From an uncultured Burkholderiales bacterium (GTDB lineage: Bacteria > Pseudomonadota > Gammaproteobacteria > Burkholderiales > Burkholderiaceae_C): a stretch of DNA of 8,973 nt. This document shows, one piece after another, positions 1 to 6,425 of this stretch (positions are counted from its first letter, which is position 1; every line of letters begins with the position of its first letter). Location of the stretch: the NCBI GenBank assembly GCA_903926695.1, contig CAIYKK010000264.1, positions 1-8,973 of the forward strand, written 5' to 3'. The notes beneath the pieces were generated by a model, which made no database searches, had not been told where the DNA came from, and saw nothing but the letters and a program-made list of their open reading frames with translations. The translations under genes were made by a program, and so were the position numbers.

Positions 1-1294
1 CCAGACCGGCGCGGTCCAGCGCGAACACCACCGGCAGGTTTTGCAGCGCCACGTCGTGAATCAGCTGGTCGTAGGCGCGCTGCAAAAAGGTCGAATAAAT
101 CGCCACCACCGGCTTCAAACCTTCGCAGGCCATGCCAGCGGCAAACGTCACCGCGTGCTGCTCGGCGATGCCAACATCGTGGTAACGCGTCGGGAAACGC
201 TGGTGGAATTCGACCATGCCCGAGCCTTCGCGCATGGCGGGCGTGATGCCGACCAGGCGCGGGTCGTGTGCGGCCATGTCGCACAGCCAGCGGCCAAACA
301 CCTGCGTAAACGTCGGCTTGGCGGGCGTGCTGGACTTTTGCAGGCCCATTGACGGATCGAACTTGCCGGGGCCGTGGTAAGCAATCGGGTCGGCTTCGGC
401 CAGCTTGTAGCCCTGGCCTTTTTTGGTCACGACGTGCAGGAACTGCGGCCCGGCACCGGTAGCCATCAAATGTTTGATGTTTTCCAGCGTCGGCACCAGC
501 GATCCCAGATCATGGCCATCAATCGGGCCGATGTAGTTGAAACCAAAGCTTTCAAACAGCGCAGCGGGCACGACCATGCCTTTGGCGTGCGATTCGAGGC
601 GCTTGGCCAGTTCCAGCAGCGGCGGAGCCACGCGCAACACTTGTTTGCCGACTTGGCGCGCCGAGGCGTAAAAGCGCCCGCTCATCAATTGCGCCAGATG
701 GCGGTTCAGCGCGCCGACGGGCGGACTGATGCTCATGTCGTTGTCGTTGAGCACGACCAGCAGCTTGCAGTGGTCATGCACGCCCGCGTTGTTCAGCGCC
801 TCAAACGCCATGCCCGCGCTCATCGAGCCATCGCCGATGATGGCGACTGAATTGCGGTTTTCGCCTTTGATTTCGGCGGCCAGCGCCATGCCGAGCGCGG
901 CAGAAATCGAGGTCGATGAATGCGCGGTGCCGAAGGTGTCGTATTCGCTTTCGTCGCGGCGCGGAAAGCCTGACAGGCCGCCGAGCTGGCGCAGGCTGCC
1001 CATGCGTTCACGCCGCCCGGTGAGGATTTTGTGCGGGTAAGTCTGGTGGCCCACGTCCCAGACCAGCCGGTCGTCGGGCGTGTTGAAAACGTAATGCAGC
1101 GCCACGGTCAATTCAACCGTGCCCAGGTTGGAGCTGAGATGGCCGCCGGTTTTGGACACGGTATCGAGCACGTAGGCGCGCAGCTCGCCAGCAAGCGTCT
1201 TGAGCTGGTCGCGGCTGAGCTGGCGCAGATCGGCGGGGCTGTGGATGGTTTCAAGCAAGGAGTACATGGAGGAAGTCGTGGTTTGAAGCGGCAT
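1..1294 (-). CDS. dxs: 1-deoxy-D-xylulose-5-phosphate synthase, N-terminal two thirds (3' end outside window)
   Basis: Cytosolic thiamine diphosphate enzyme that condenses pyruvate with glyceraldehyde 3-phosphate to give 1-deoxy-D-xylulose 5-phosphate, the first step of the MEP isoprenoid pathway. The reading frame stays open for 431 codons to the left edge, so roughly the last 200 residues of a normal ~620-640 residue Dxs are missing. Visible family motifs are [12 protein letters not shown] (catalytic-region His about residue 52), [12 protein letters not shown], the ThDP/Mg motif GDGSMSAGM (G154-D155-G156) followed by [22 protein letters not shown] with the glutamate needed for cofactor activation at about residue 378, and DRAG at the edge. 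I chose the ATG at 1294 because GAGAGGG lies 8 bases upstream. The ATG nine codons further in (1267) gives the more usual MYxLL N-terminus but has no ribosome binding site. It is the last visible gene of the xseB-ispA-dxs operon, 14 bases after ispA. Confidence 0.97.
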   Translation of the reverse strand, partial: MPLQTTTSSMYSLLETIHSPADLRQLSRDQLKTLAGELRAYVLDTVSKTGGHLSSNLGTVELTVALHYVFNTPDDRLVWDVGHQTYPHKILTGRRERMGSLRQLGGLSGFPRRDESEYDTFGTAHSSTSISAALGMALAAEIKGENRNSVAIIGDGSMSAGMAFEALNNAGVHDHCKLLVVLNDNDMSISPPVGALNRHLAQLMSGRFYASARQVGKQVLRVAPPLLELAKRLESHAKGMVVPAALFESFGFNYIGPIDGHDLGSLVPTLENIKHLMATGAGPQFLHVVTKKGQGYKLAEADPIAYHGPGKFDPSMGLQKSSTPAKPTFTQVFGRWLCDMAAHDPRLVGITPAMREGSGMVEFHQRFPTRYHDVGIAEQHAVTFAAGMACEGLKPVVAIYSTFLQRAYDQLIHDVALQNLPVVFALDRAGL

Positions 1295-1302
1295 GTTGAC
1301 GG

Positions 1303-1309
1303 CCCTCTC
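1303..1309 (-). promoter_or_regulatory. dxs ribosome binding site overlapping the ispA stop codon
   Basis: On the minus strand GAGAGGG lies 8 bases before the ATG at 1294, and its first G is the last base of the ispA TAG stop (1311-1309). Ribosomes finishing ispA therefore sit on the dxs initiation region, which suggests translational coupling. The site also decides between the two in-frame ATG candidates for dxs, since the inner one has no Shine-Dalgarno sequence. Confidence 0.7.
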
Positions 1310-2229
1310 TAGTGGTGACGGTTGACCAGCATGTCGGCCAGCGCCTGCAGCGCGTGGGTGTTTTTCAGGCCGCTGGCGGCAAGGCTGGCAAGGGCTTGGG
1401 CGAGCAACTGCTGCGCGTAGGCCTGCGAAGCATCCAGCCCCATCAGCGAGACAAAGGTGGGTTTGTCTTGCGCGGCATCTTTGCCGGCGGTTTTGCCCAG
1501 CGTGGCGGCATCGGCGGTCACGTCCAGCACGTCATCGACGACTTGAAACGCCAGCCCGATGGCCGCGCCGTAGTCGCGCAGCGCGTTCAGCGCCGCAGGC
1601 GAGGCCGTGCCGCAGGCTGCGCCCATCATCACGCTGGCTTGCAAGAGCGCACCGGTCTTGAGGCGGTGCATTTCATGCAGTTGCGCGGAAGTCAATGGCA
1701 GGCCGACGCTGGCCAGATCAATCGCCTGCCCGCCCGCCATGCCTTGAAAACCGGACGCCTGCGCCAGCAACCGGCACAAATGCGCTTGCGTTGCGGGCAC
1801 CATCGCGCCGTCTTCGGGTGTGAGCAGCTCAAAGGCCAGCGCCTGCAGCGCGTCGCCCGCCAGCAAAGCCTGCGCTTCGCCGAACTGCACATGCACCGTC
1901 GGTTTGCCCCGGCGCAGCACGTCGTTGTCCATGCAGGGCATGTCGTCATGCACCAGTGAATAAGCGTGAATCAACTCGACCGCGCAGGCCGGGCGCAGCG
2001 CGACTTGGGCGTCGCCGTGGACGGCTTCGCAGGCGGCGAGCACCAACAGCGGACGCAGGCGCTTGCCGCCGTCGAGCACCGCGTAGCGCATGGCCTCAAC
2101 CAGACCGGCAGGCGCGGGCGAGGCCTGCGGGCAAGCCACCCAGCCGGACAGGGCCAGCTCAATGCGGCCCAGCTGCTGCGCGCTCCAGGCACTCAGGCTG
2201 AACGGGGAAAAGTTTTCAGGGGCATTCAA
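1309..2229 (-). CDS. ispA: Farnesyl diphosphate synthase (short-chain polyprenyl synthase), TTG start
   Basis: Cytosolic prenyltransferase, 306 residues, adding isopentenyl diphosphate to dimethylallyl and geranyl diphosphate to make farnesyl diphosphate for quinones, undecaprenyl carrier and other isoprenoids. The motifs are in family order: DGGKRLRP (53-60), the first aspartate-rich motif DDMPCMD (D95, D96, D101) with the two-residue insert of bacterial type II FPP synthases, then [17 protein letters not shown] (164-172), LKTGALL (190-196) and the second aspartate-rich motif DDVLD (232-236). The start is TTG at 2229, with AAGAGA about 8 bases upstream. The frame upstream is open but has no ATG or GTG. 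An ATG four bases inside (2225) is out of frame and ends after ten codons. The gene follows xseB by 65 bases and precedes dxs by 14. Geranyl or geranylgeranyl diphosphate as product cannot be excluded from sequence, but FPP fits the context best. Confidence 0.95.
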   Translation of the reverse strand: MNAPENFSPFSLSAWSAQQLGRIELALSGWVACPQASPAPAGLVEAMRYAVLDGGKRLRPLLVLAACEAVHGDAQVALRPACAVELIHAYSLVHDDMPCMDNDVLRRGKPTVHVQFGEAQALLAGDALQALAFELLTPEDGAMVPATQAHLCRLLAQASGFQGMAGGQAIDLASVGLPLTSAQLHEMHRLKTGALLQASVMMGAACGTASPAALNALRDYGAAIGLAFQVVDDVLDVTADAATLGKTAGKDAAQDKPTFVSLMGLDASQAYAQQLLAQALASLAASGLKNTHALQALADMLVNRHH

Positions 2230-2294
2230 ATCAGTGGTCTCTTGCGCTAAGGCGATGGGGCCGTCAGGCCGTTGATGACAGAAAACGATGGCAA

Positions 2295-2549
2295 TTACTC
2301 TTGCGCCCAGGGTTTGAGTTCGGCACCTTCAAGCACCTTGATCTGGTTTTCCACGGCTTCGAGTTTGCCCCGGCAAAACGCCAGCAGTTGCGCGCCGCGC
2401 TGGTAGCCGACTAGCAGCTCGTCGAGCGGCAACTGGCCCGATTCCAGCCGCCCCACCAGTGCGTCAAGCTCTTGCAGCGCGGCCTCGTAGGTCAAAGGCA
2501 AGGGAAGCGTTGCGGGGGACGAAGCAGAAGAAACAGAGCTTGTGGCCAT
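2295..2549 (-). CDS. xseB: Exodeoxyribonuclease VII small subunit
   Basis: Small subunit (84 residues, normal for the family) of exonuclease VII, which degrades single-stranded DNA to acid-soluble oligonucleotides together with the large subunit XseA, not encoded here. After a Ser/Ala/Pro-rich leader of about 18 residues comes the family core: [18 protein letters not shown], then [17 protein letters not shown], and a second helix [12 protein letters not shown]. The two helices are predicted to form the helical hairpin of XseB. It opens the xseB-ispA-dxs cluster, an arrangement found in many proteobacteria. The ATG at 2549 has no recognisable Shine-Dalgarno sequence, and a TAAAAT promoter-like hexamer lies only about 20 bases upstream, so the 5' leader may be very short. 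Start choice is therefore somewhat less certain than the identity. Confidence 0.95.
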   Translation of the reverse strand: MATSSVSSASSPATLPLPLTYEAALQELDALVGRLESGQLPLDELLVGYQRGAQLLAFCRGKLEAVENQIKVLEGAELKPWAQE

Positions 2550-2569
2550 GGTATTTCAAGGAAGGGCTG

Positions 2570-2575
2570 ATTTTA
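2570..2575 (-). promoter_or_regulatory. Candidate -10 element of the xseB-ispA-dxs operon
   Basis: TAAAAT on the minus strand matches the sigma-70 -10 consensus in five of six bases and sits about 20 bases before the xseB ATG. The best -35 at acceptable spacing (ATGAGC, 18 bases upstream) is poor. If used, transcription would start about a dozen bases before the start codon, which would agree with the missing ribosome binding site. Confidence 0.35.
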
Positions 2576-2614
2576 GGCGGTTGCAGGGACAGCGCTCATT
2601 ATCTGGCGGCGGCG

Positions 2615-2628
2615 CAAAACCGGTTTTG
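2615..2628. promoter_or_regulatory. Perfect 14-bp palindrome, candidate operator between xseB and the Rieske gene
   Basis: CAAAACCGGTTTTG reads identically on both strands. It lies in the middle of the divergent region, overlapping where a -35 would sit for the TACAAT hexamer at 2646-2651. The octamer GGCGCAAA occurs at 2611-2618 and again at 2628-2635, so the palindrome is bracketed by a 17-base-spaced direct repeat. This is the geometry of a site for a dimeric regulator, but no regulator gene is adjacent in the window and the family cannot be named. Confidence 0.4.
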
Positions 2629-2645
2629 GCGCAAATCGGCACGGG

Positions 2646-2651
2646 TACAAT
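2646..2651 (+). promoter_or_regulatory. Candidate -10 for the Rieske oxygenase gene
   Basis: TACAAT matches the sigma-70 -10 in five of six bases and starts an AT-rich stretch (2646-2659) that stands out in GC-rich surroundings. There is no good -35 at 16-18 bases. TTGGCG at 2626-2631 is only 14 bases away, so the promoter would be weak or activator-dependent. The leader to the ATG at 2783 would be about 125 bases. Confidence 0.3.
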
Positions 2652-2782
2652 TAATAATAGTTCTTGTTGCCGGTCGCCACCATGGTCAGTCATGAGGGAG
2701 CCGGTATTTTTCACCTGCAGGCTGTTCCCCCTTTCGCCCTGCCGTCCCAGCCTACCCAAGGCTGCATGTCCAGAGAAACTCC

Positions 2783-3901
2783 ATGCCTGATCCAAGCCTT
2801 CGCCTGTTGCAAGCCACCAGCCAACTCCCCGTTTCCAGCTATTTTGATGCGAGCCTGTTCCAGCGCGAACAGCAAAAACTCTTTGCCAACGGGCCACGCT
2901 ACCTCGGCCACGAACTGGCCTTGCCCAATCTGGGCGATTACTACGCCCTGCCCCAGGAAGGCGAAGGGCGCGTGCTGGTGCGCAACGCCTCTGGCATCGA
3001 GCTGATCTCCAACGTCTGCCGCCACCGCCAGGCGACGATGCTCAAGGGCCGGGGCAACACCGCCAGCAACATCGTCTGCCCGCTGCACCGCTGGACCTAC
3101 AACACCTCGGGCGAGCTGATAGGCGCACCGCATTTTCAGGCCGATCCCTGCCTGAACCTGAACCGCTACAAAACGACGACCTGGAACGGCCTGATCTTTG
3201 AAGACAATGGCCGCGACATTGCCGCCGAGATGGCTTCGATGAGCCACATGGCGGACCTCGATTTTTCCGGCTACCAGCTCAACAAGGTGGAGCTGCACGA
3301 GTGCAACTACAACTGGAAGACCTTCATCGAGGTTTATCTGGAGGACTACCACGTCGGTCCTTTCCACCCCGGCCTGAGTGGTTTTGTCACCACCGACGAT
3401 CTGCGCTGGCAGCTCGCGCCCAATTATTCGGTGCAGACCGTGGGCGTGTCGGACAAGCTGGGCAAGCCCGGCAGCGATGTTTATAAACAATGGCATGACG
3501 TGGTGCTGCAGTACCGCAAGGGTGAACAACCCAAATACGGCGCGGTCTGGCTGACCTGCTACCCGCACATCATGATCGAGTGGTATCCGCACACGCTGGT
3601 GGTGAGCACGCTGCACCCGCAAGGGCCAGACAAAACGCTCAACGTGGTCGAGTTTTTCTATCCCGAAGAAATCTGCGCTTTCGAGCCGGAATTCATGCAG
3701 GCCCAGCAAGCCGCTTACATGGAAACCTGCATCGAAGACGACGAGCTGGCGCTGCGCATGGACGCGGGCCGAAAGGCGCTCTTGCAGCGCGGCGACAACG
3801 AATTCGGCCCCTACCAAAGCCCGATGGAAGACGGCATGGAGCATTTCCACCAGTGGTATCGCCGCGAAATGGGCGCCAGCAAAACCACGCAGACGATCTG
3901 A
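2783..3901 (+). CDS. Rieske non-heme iron oxygenase, alpha subunit (ring-hydroxylating dioxygenase family)
   Basis: Soluble oxygenase component, 372 residues, of a Rieske-type mono- or dioxygenase; substrate unknown. The N-terminal Rieske [2Fe-2S] domain has C79-x-H81 and C99-x2-H102 with 17 residues between the pairs. The catalytic domain has NWK (177-179), then LEDYHVGPFHPG with iron ligands H190 and H195, and the third carboxylate ligand is probably D319 or D320 in CIEDDE. In the usual D-x2-H-x4-H motif the bridging position is here E187, as I recall for carnitine oxygenase CntA, which has a similar length (about 371) and a similar LExYHxGPxHPG segment. No beta subunit, ferredoxin or reductase gene lies nearby, so electrons must come from a partner elsewhere. 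Weak AGAGAA precedes the ATG at 2783; the ATG at 2769 is out of frame. It is divergent from xseB and followed after 58 bases by an exporter gene. Confidence 0.9.
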   Translation: MPDPSLRLLQATSQLPVSSYFDASLFQREQQKLFANGPRYLGHELALPNLGDYYALPQEGEGRVLVRNASGIELISNVCRHRQATMLKGRGNTASNIVCPLHRWTYNTSGELIGAPHFQADPCLNLNRYKTTTWNGLIFEDNGRDIAAEMASMSHMADLDFSGYQLNKVELHECNYNWKTFIEVYLEDYHVGPFHPGLSGFVTTDDLRWQLAPNYSVQTVGVSDKLGKPGSDVYKQWHDVVLQYRKGEQPKYGAVWLTCYPHIMIEWYPHTLVVSTLHPQGPDKTLNVVEFFYPEEICAFEPEFMQAQQAAYMETCIEDDELALRMDAGRKALLQRGDNEFGPYQSPMEDGMEHFHQWYRREMGASKTTQTI

Positions 3902-3907
3902 TCGATG

Positions 3908-3935
3908 GCGGCGGCTGCCACCAGCAGGCCGCCGC
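3908..3935 (+). other. GC-rich hairpin between the Rieske and exporter genes
   Basis: Arms GCGGCGG (3908-3914) and CCGCCGC (3929-3935) pair perfectly. They are continued by CTGC/GCAG (3915-3918 with 3924-3927), one bulged G at 3928 and a CACCA loop. It starts seven bases after the Rieske stop. The sequence after it is TGAAAAAAC, an A-run and not a T-run, so it is not an intrinsic terminator on the plus strand. An mRNA-protecting or attenuating hairpin inside an operon is possible. Confidence 0.45.
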
Positions 3936-3959
3936 TGAAAAAACAAGAAACACCCCGCG

Positions 3960-4862
3960 ATGCAAGCCGTCTGGATGCTCCTGTCCTCCTTTTTGCTCGC
4001 CTCGATGGGCGTGTGCGTCAAATTTGCGTCGGCGCATTTCCACAGCGCCGAGCTGGTGTTTTACCGGGGCGCGGTCGGACTGGTTTTTATGGCGGCGTAT
4101 GCGCGCCTGAGCGGCACCTCGCTACGCACGCGCTACCCGGCCATGCACGCCTGGCGCAGCATCATCGGCGTGGTGTCGCTGTCAGCGTGGTTTTATGCGA
4201 TTGCCCATCTGCCGCTGGCCACCGCCGTCACGCTGAACTACATGAGCGGCGTGTGGATTGCCGCTTTTCTGGTCGGCGGCGCGCTGATGCTGGGCAAACC
4301 CGGCCAGCAAATCCCCAACCAAGGGCCGCTGGTGCTGGCGATTTTGGCCAGCTTTGCCGGAGTGGTGATGCTGCTGCGCCCGGCCATCGCGCAAAACCAG
4401 AGTCTGGCCGGGCTGATTGGCCTGCTCTCGGGACTGGGCGCGGCCTTTGCGTACATGCAGGTCATGGCCATAGGGCGCATGGGCGAGCCGGAAATCCGCA
4501 CCGTGTTTTTCTTTGCCGCAGGCACCACCGTCGCGGGCGCGCTGGGCATGCTGGTGACGGGCGCGTCTGACTGGAACTGGCAGCATGCGCTGTGGCTGCC
4601 GCCGATTGGCATCCTGGCCTCGCTCGGGCAGTTGTGCATGACCAAGGCGTATTCCATGTCCACGCACCACGGCGGCACGCTGATGGTGGCCAATTTGCAG
4701 TACGCGGGCATTGTCTTTGCCGCGCTCTATAGCCTGATTCTTTTTGGCGACAATATTCCCCTGACCGGCTGGGCGGGCATGGCGCTCATCGTCACCAGCG
4801 CCGTGTCGGCCACCGTGCTAAGGGCGCGCGCCGCCCCCAACGCCCCGGCAGAAGAACACTGA
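3960..4862 (+). CDS. EamA-family (DMT superfamily) inner-membrane transporter
   Basis: Integral inner-membrane protein of 300 residues with the two tandem EamA repeats typical of the drug/metabolite transporter superfamily, probably moving a small metabolite by ion antiport; the substrate cannot be read from sequence. I see ten hydrophobic segments, at roughly 3-22, 31-49, 67-83, 86-107, 123-140, 149-170, 181-201, 210-228, 241-263 and 267-288. These are separated by short charged loops, and the tail is hydrophilic (RARAAPNAPAEEH). The first repeat has the ELVFYRG segment at the start of helix 2 that is common in this family. The ATG at 3960 lies 58 bases after the Rieske stop with only a weak AAGAA upstream, and the sulfurtransferase gene starts 27 bases after it, so the three may share a transcript. 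Export of the neighbouring oxygenase's product or substrate is conceivable but unproven. Confidence 0.9.
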   Translation: MQAVWMLLSSFLLASMGVCVKFASAHFHSAELVFYRGAVGLVFMAAYARLSGTSLRTRYPAMHAWRSIIGVVSLSAWFYAIAHLPLATAVTLNYMSGVWIAAFLVGGALMLGKPGQQIPNQGPLVLAILASFAGVVMLLRPAIAQNQSLAGLIGLLSGLGAAFAYMQVMAIGRMGEPEIRTVFFFAAGTTVAGALGMLVTGASDWNWQHALWLPPIGILASLGQLCMTKAYSMSTHHGGTLMVANLQYAGIVFAALYSLILFGDNIPLTGWAGMALIVTSAVSATVLRARAAPNAPAEEH

Positions 4863-4889
4863 TCAGCCCCTCTGAAGGAACGCCGAACC

Positions 4890-5789
4890 ATGACCTACAC
4901 CACCCTCATTTCCGCCGCGCAACTCCAAGCCCTGATGGCCCGCCATCAAGCCGTGCGCGTGTTTGACTGCAGTTTTGATTTGATGCAGCCCCGCGCCGGG
5001 GCGCAGCAGTATCTGGCAGCGCACATTCCCGGCGCCGTCCACGCCGATCTGGACATCGCGCTCAGCGCCAGGCACGGCGTGCCCGGCCCGCACGGCGTGA
5101 TCACCGCCAGCGGCGCCGACGCCCCGGCCTCGGGCGGACGCCATCCACTGCCCAACCGCGAGCGCTTCGCCACCTGGCTCTCCAGCATCGGCCTGGCCAA
5201 CGGCGTGCAGGCCGTCGTTTATGACCGCAACGGTGCCAACTACTGCGGACGCCTGTGGTGGATGCTCAAATGGGCCGGTCACGCCAACGTGGCCGTGCTC
5301 GACGGCGGGCTGCAGGCCTGGCAGGCCGCTGGCGGCGAAGTCAGCCACGGCGAAGAACCGGCCCATTTCCAGACGCATTTCCAACTCGCGGCCCCGCTGG
5401 TGCGGCTGGTTGATGCCGAAAACGTCGCGGCCCAGCTCGGCCAGCCGACACAAACGCTGATCGATGCCCGCGCCACGCCGCGCTTCAAGGGCGAAATCGA
5501 GCCGCTGGACCCGGTGGCGGGCCACATTCCCGGCGCGCTGAACCGCCCTTTCAGCCAGAACTTCACGCCCGAGGGCACCTTCAAGCCCGCCGCGCAACTC
5601 AGGGCCGAATTTGAAGCGCTGCTGGGCGAGCGCGCCCCGGCCAGCGTCGTCCACCACTGCGGCAGCGGCGTCAGCGCCCTGCCCAACCTGATTGCAATGG
5701 AAGTGGCCGGTCTCGGGCCAACGGCCCTGTACGCAGGCAGCTGGAGCGACTGGTGCAGCGACCCCAGCCGCCCGGTGGCGCAGGGCTGA
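4890..5789 (+). CDS. sseA: 3-mercaptopyruvate sulfurtransferase (tandem rhodanese domains)
   Basis: Transfers the sulfane sulfur of 3-mercaptopyruvate to thiol acceptors or cyanide, giving pyruvate, in cytosolic cysteine and sulfur metabolism. The 299 residues form two rhodanese domains. The N-terminal one (about 1-150) is catalytically inactive and carries AHIPGAVHADLD, LPNRERFATWL and YDRNGANYCGRLWW. The C-terminal one (about 170-295) has IDAR, GHIPGALNRP and the active-site loop with C257 in CGSGVSA. That loop is the mercaptopyruvate sulfurtransferase type (CGSGVTA in E. coli SseA), unlike the CRKGVT loop of thiosulfate sulfurtransferases, which is why I prefer this name. Length is slightly above the 281 of E. 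coli SseA. AAGGA lies about 10 bases before the ATG. It follows the EamA gene by 27 bases and converges on the lipoprotein gene with a 10-base gap. Confidence 0.92.
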   Translation: MTYTTLISAAQLQALMARHQAVRVFDCSFDLMQPRAGAQQYLAAHIPGAVHADLDIALSARHGVPGPHGVITASGADAPASGGRHPLPNRERFATWLSSIGLANGVQAVVYDRNGANYCGRLWWMLKWAGHANVAVLDGGLQAWQAAGGEVSHGEEPAHFQTHFQLAAPLVRLVDAENVAAQLGQPTQTLIDARATPRFKGEIEPLDPVAGHIPGALNRPFSQNFTPEGTFKPAAQLRAEFEALLGERAPASVVHHCGSGVSALPNLIAMEVAGLGPTALYAGSWSDWCSDPSRPVAQG

Positions 5790-5804
5790 GAACCACGGCT
5801 CAGC
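5785..5804. terminator. Inverted repeat holding both convergent stop codons, possible weak bidirectional terminator
   Basis: GCTGAG (5785-5790) and CTCAGC (5799-5804) form a 6-bp stem with an 8-base loop. The left arm contains the TGA of the sulfurtransferase gene and the right arm contains, on the minus strand, the TGA of the lipoprotein gene. There is no T-run on either side, so if it terminates transcription it does so weakly or with Rho. Confidence 0.35.
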
Positions 5805-6081
5805 GGTTATTGGCGGGCGCGCTGGAAGGCGGCATGCTGCCATACGCAGGCGCATTGGCAGAACCGGTGCTGCCCGTCGCTGGCGAGCCAGAAGTGCCTG
5901 TCGAACCCATCCCCGTGGAGCCTGCCGGGCTGCTGTCTGTCGAGGGCGTGGTGCTGCTGCTGGGCGCGGGAGTCGAAGACTTGCTGGCGTTATCTGCTTT
6001 GCGGTTGCAGGCGCTGAGGGTCAACAAGGCGGACAGCGCAACAGCCACAGCGGCCACAAACTTCAGGTTGAAGGCGTACAT
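5800..6081 (-). CDS. Small Ser/Thr/Pro/Gly-rich lipoprotein
   Basis: Predicted exported lipoprotein of 93 residues and unknown function. The first 20 residues are a signal sequence (K7, then a hydrophobic core AAVAVALSALLTL), ending in the lipobox LSAC with lipidated C25. Residue +2 is Asn, not Asp, which by the E. coli sorting rule favours outer-membrane retention. The mature part starts NRKADNASKS and then becomes low-complexity, rich in Ser, Thr, Pro, Gly and Ala, with loosely repeated GSTG/STG units from about 54 to 75 and no predicted fold; it looks like an unstructured periplasmic tail. The ATG at 6081 is chosen because AAAGGGAA lies 7 bases upstream and it opens directly on the signal peptide. 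The same frame is open to 6288, but that extension would bury the signal. It is convergent with sseA and divergent from the KGG gene. Confidence 0.85.
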   Translation of the reverse strand: MYAFNLKFVAAVAVALSALLTLSACNRKADNASKSSTPAPSSSTTPSTDSSPAGSTGMGSTGTSGSPATGSTGSANAPAYGSMPPSSAPANNR

Positions 6082-6107
6082 AGCAGTTCCCTTTAAAAAT
6101 TGAAGGC

Positions 6108-6122
6108 GGCTGACTGTCAGCC
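6108..6122. promoter_or_regulatory. Perfect 15-bp palindrome upstream of the lipoprotein gene
   Basis: GGCTGAC, a central T, then GTCAGCC: seven-base arms that match perfectly. It ends 26 bases upstream of the lipoprotein ATG and directly follows the sigma-S-like -10, so it would fall at the transcription start or in the first bases of the leader. A one-base centre is too tight for an RNA hairpin without opening pairs, so a protein-binding operator is at least as likely. Confidence 0.4.
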
Positions 6123-6128
6123 AGAGTG

Positions 6129-6138
6129 AAAATCTAGC
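6129..6138 (-). promoter_or_regulatory. Candidate sigma-S-type -10 of the lipoprotein gene
   Basis: GCTAGATTTT on the minus strand agrees with the extended E. coli sigma-S -10 consensus KCTAYACTTA at seven of ten positions, including the C just before the hexamer. No -35 is recognisable at 17-18 bases. The predicted start would be around 6122-6124, leaving a leader of about 40 bases with a good ribosome binding site. Confidence 0.3.
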
Positions 6139-6425
6139 GGCACGCCGTTGATGACCCCCATGAGACAGTGGCGCAAGGCCCTGTAAGGATTTTTCTTGAC
6201 TGATGAGCATGGCGGCTTCAAGCCTACTGTTGCGCTGGCCTGCTTGCCACAGCGCGGACTGTTCCGTTTGTCCTACATCAATTACCACGGCAATACTGAC
6301 AAAACCGAACGGGGCCGACTTTTAGATTGAACCTGTGGCGGGCAATCGGGCCGGTCACTTTCAACCCAAGAACGCGCCGGGGGAAATACATCCATTCCAC
6401 GCGTTTTTTGAAGGAGACAATCCAA

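Larger units (their letters stand above)
6082..6425. other. Divergent intergenic region between lipoprotein and KGG genes
   Basis: These 344 bases contain no convincing gene. Both flanking frames happen to stay open into it (lipoprotein frame to 6288, KGG frame from 6327), but without ribosome binding sites or family-like sequence. It must hold both divergent promoters. What I can see is a perfect 15-bp palindrome at 6108-6122, a sigma-S-like -10 on the minus strand at 6129-6138, CTGACA (5/6 of a -35) at 6296-6301 and TAGATT at 6323-6328 on the plus strand, too far apart (21 bases) for a standard pair. Confidence 0.6.

Noticed and set aside
1312..1959. 215-codon plus-strand frame opposite ispA
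   Set aside because: Codon-register antisense shadow of ispA, with a Gln/Arg/His-rich translation and no motifs.
2711..4021. 436-codon open frame on the minus strand opposite the Rieske gene
   Set aside because: Its triplets coincide exactly with the sense codons, so a stop would need a TTA, CTA or TCA sense codon, which are rare at this GC content. The translation has no family-like pattern, while the sense frame has full Rieske motifs.
4863..5855. 330-codon minus-strand frame opposite the sulfurtransferase
   Set aside because: Codon-register antisense shadow; the sense strand has the rhodanese motifs and a ribosome binding site.
6082..6288. N-terminal extension of the lipoprotein to a start at 6288
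   Set aside because: It would place about 69 unrelated residues before a perfect signal peptide and lipobox; the ATG at 6081 has its own AAAGGGAA site.
6327..6425. N-terminal extension of the KGG protein
   Set aside because: No ribosome binding site and no KGG-like sequence; the ATG at 6426 follows AAGGAGA.
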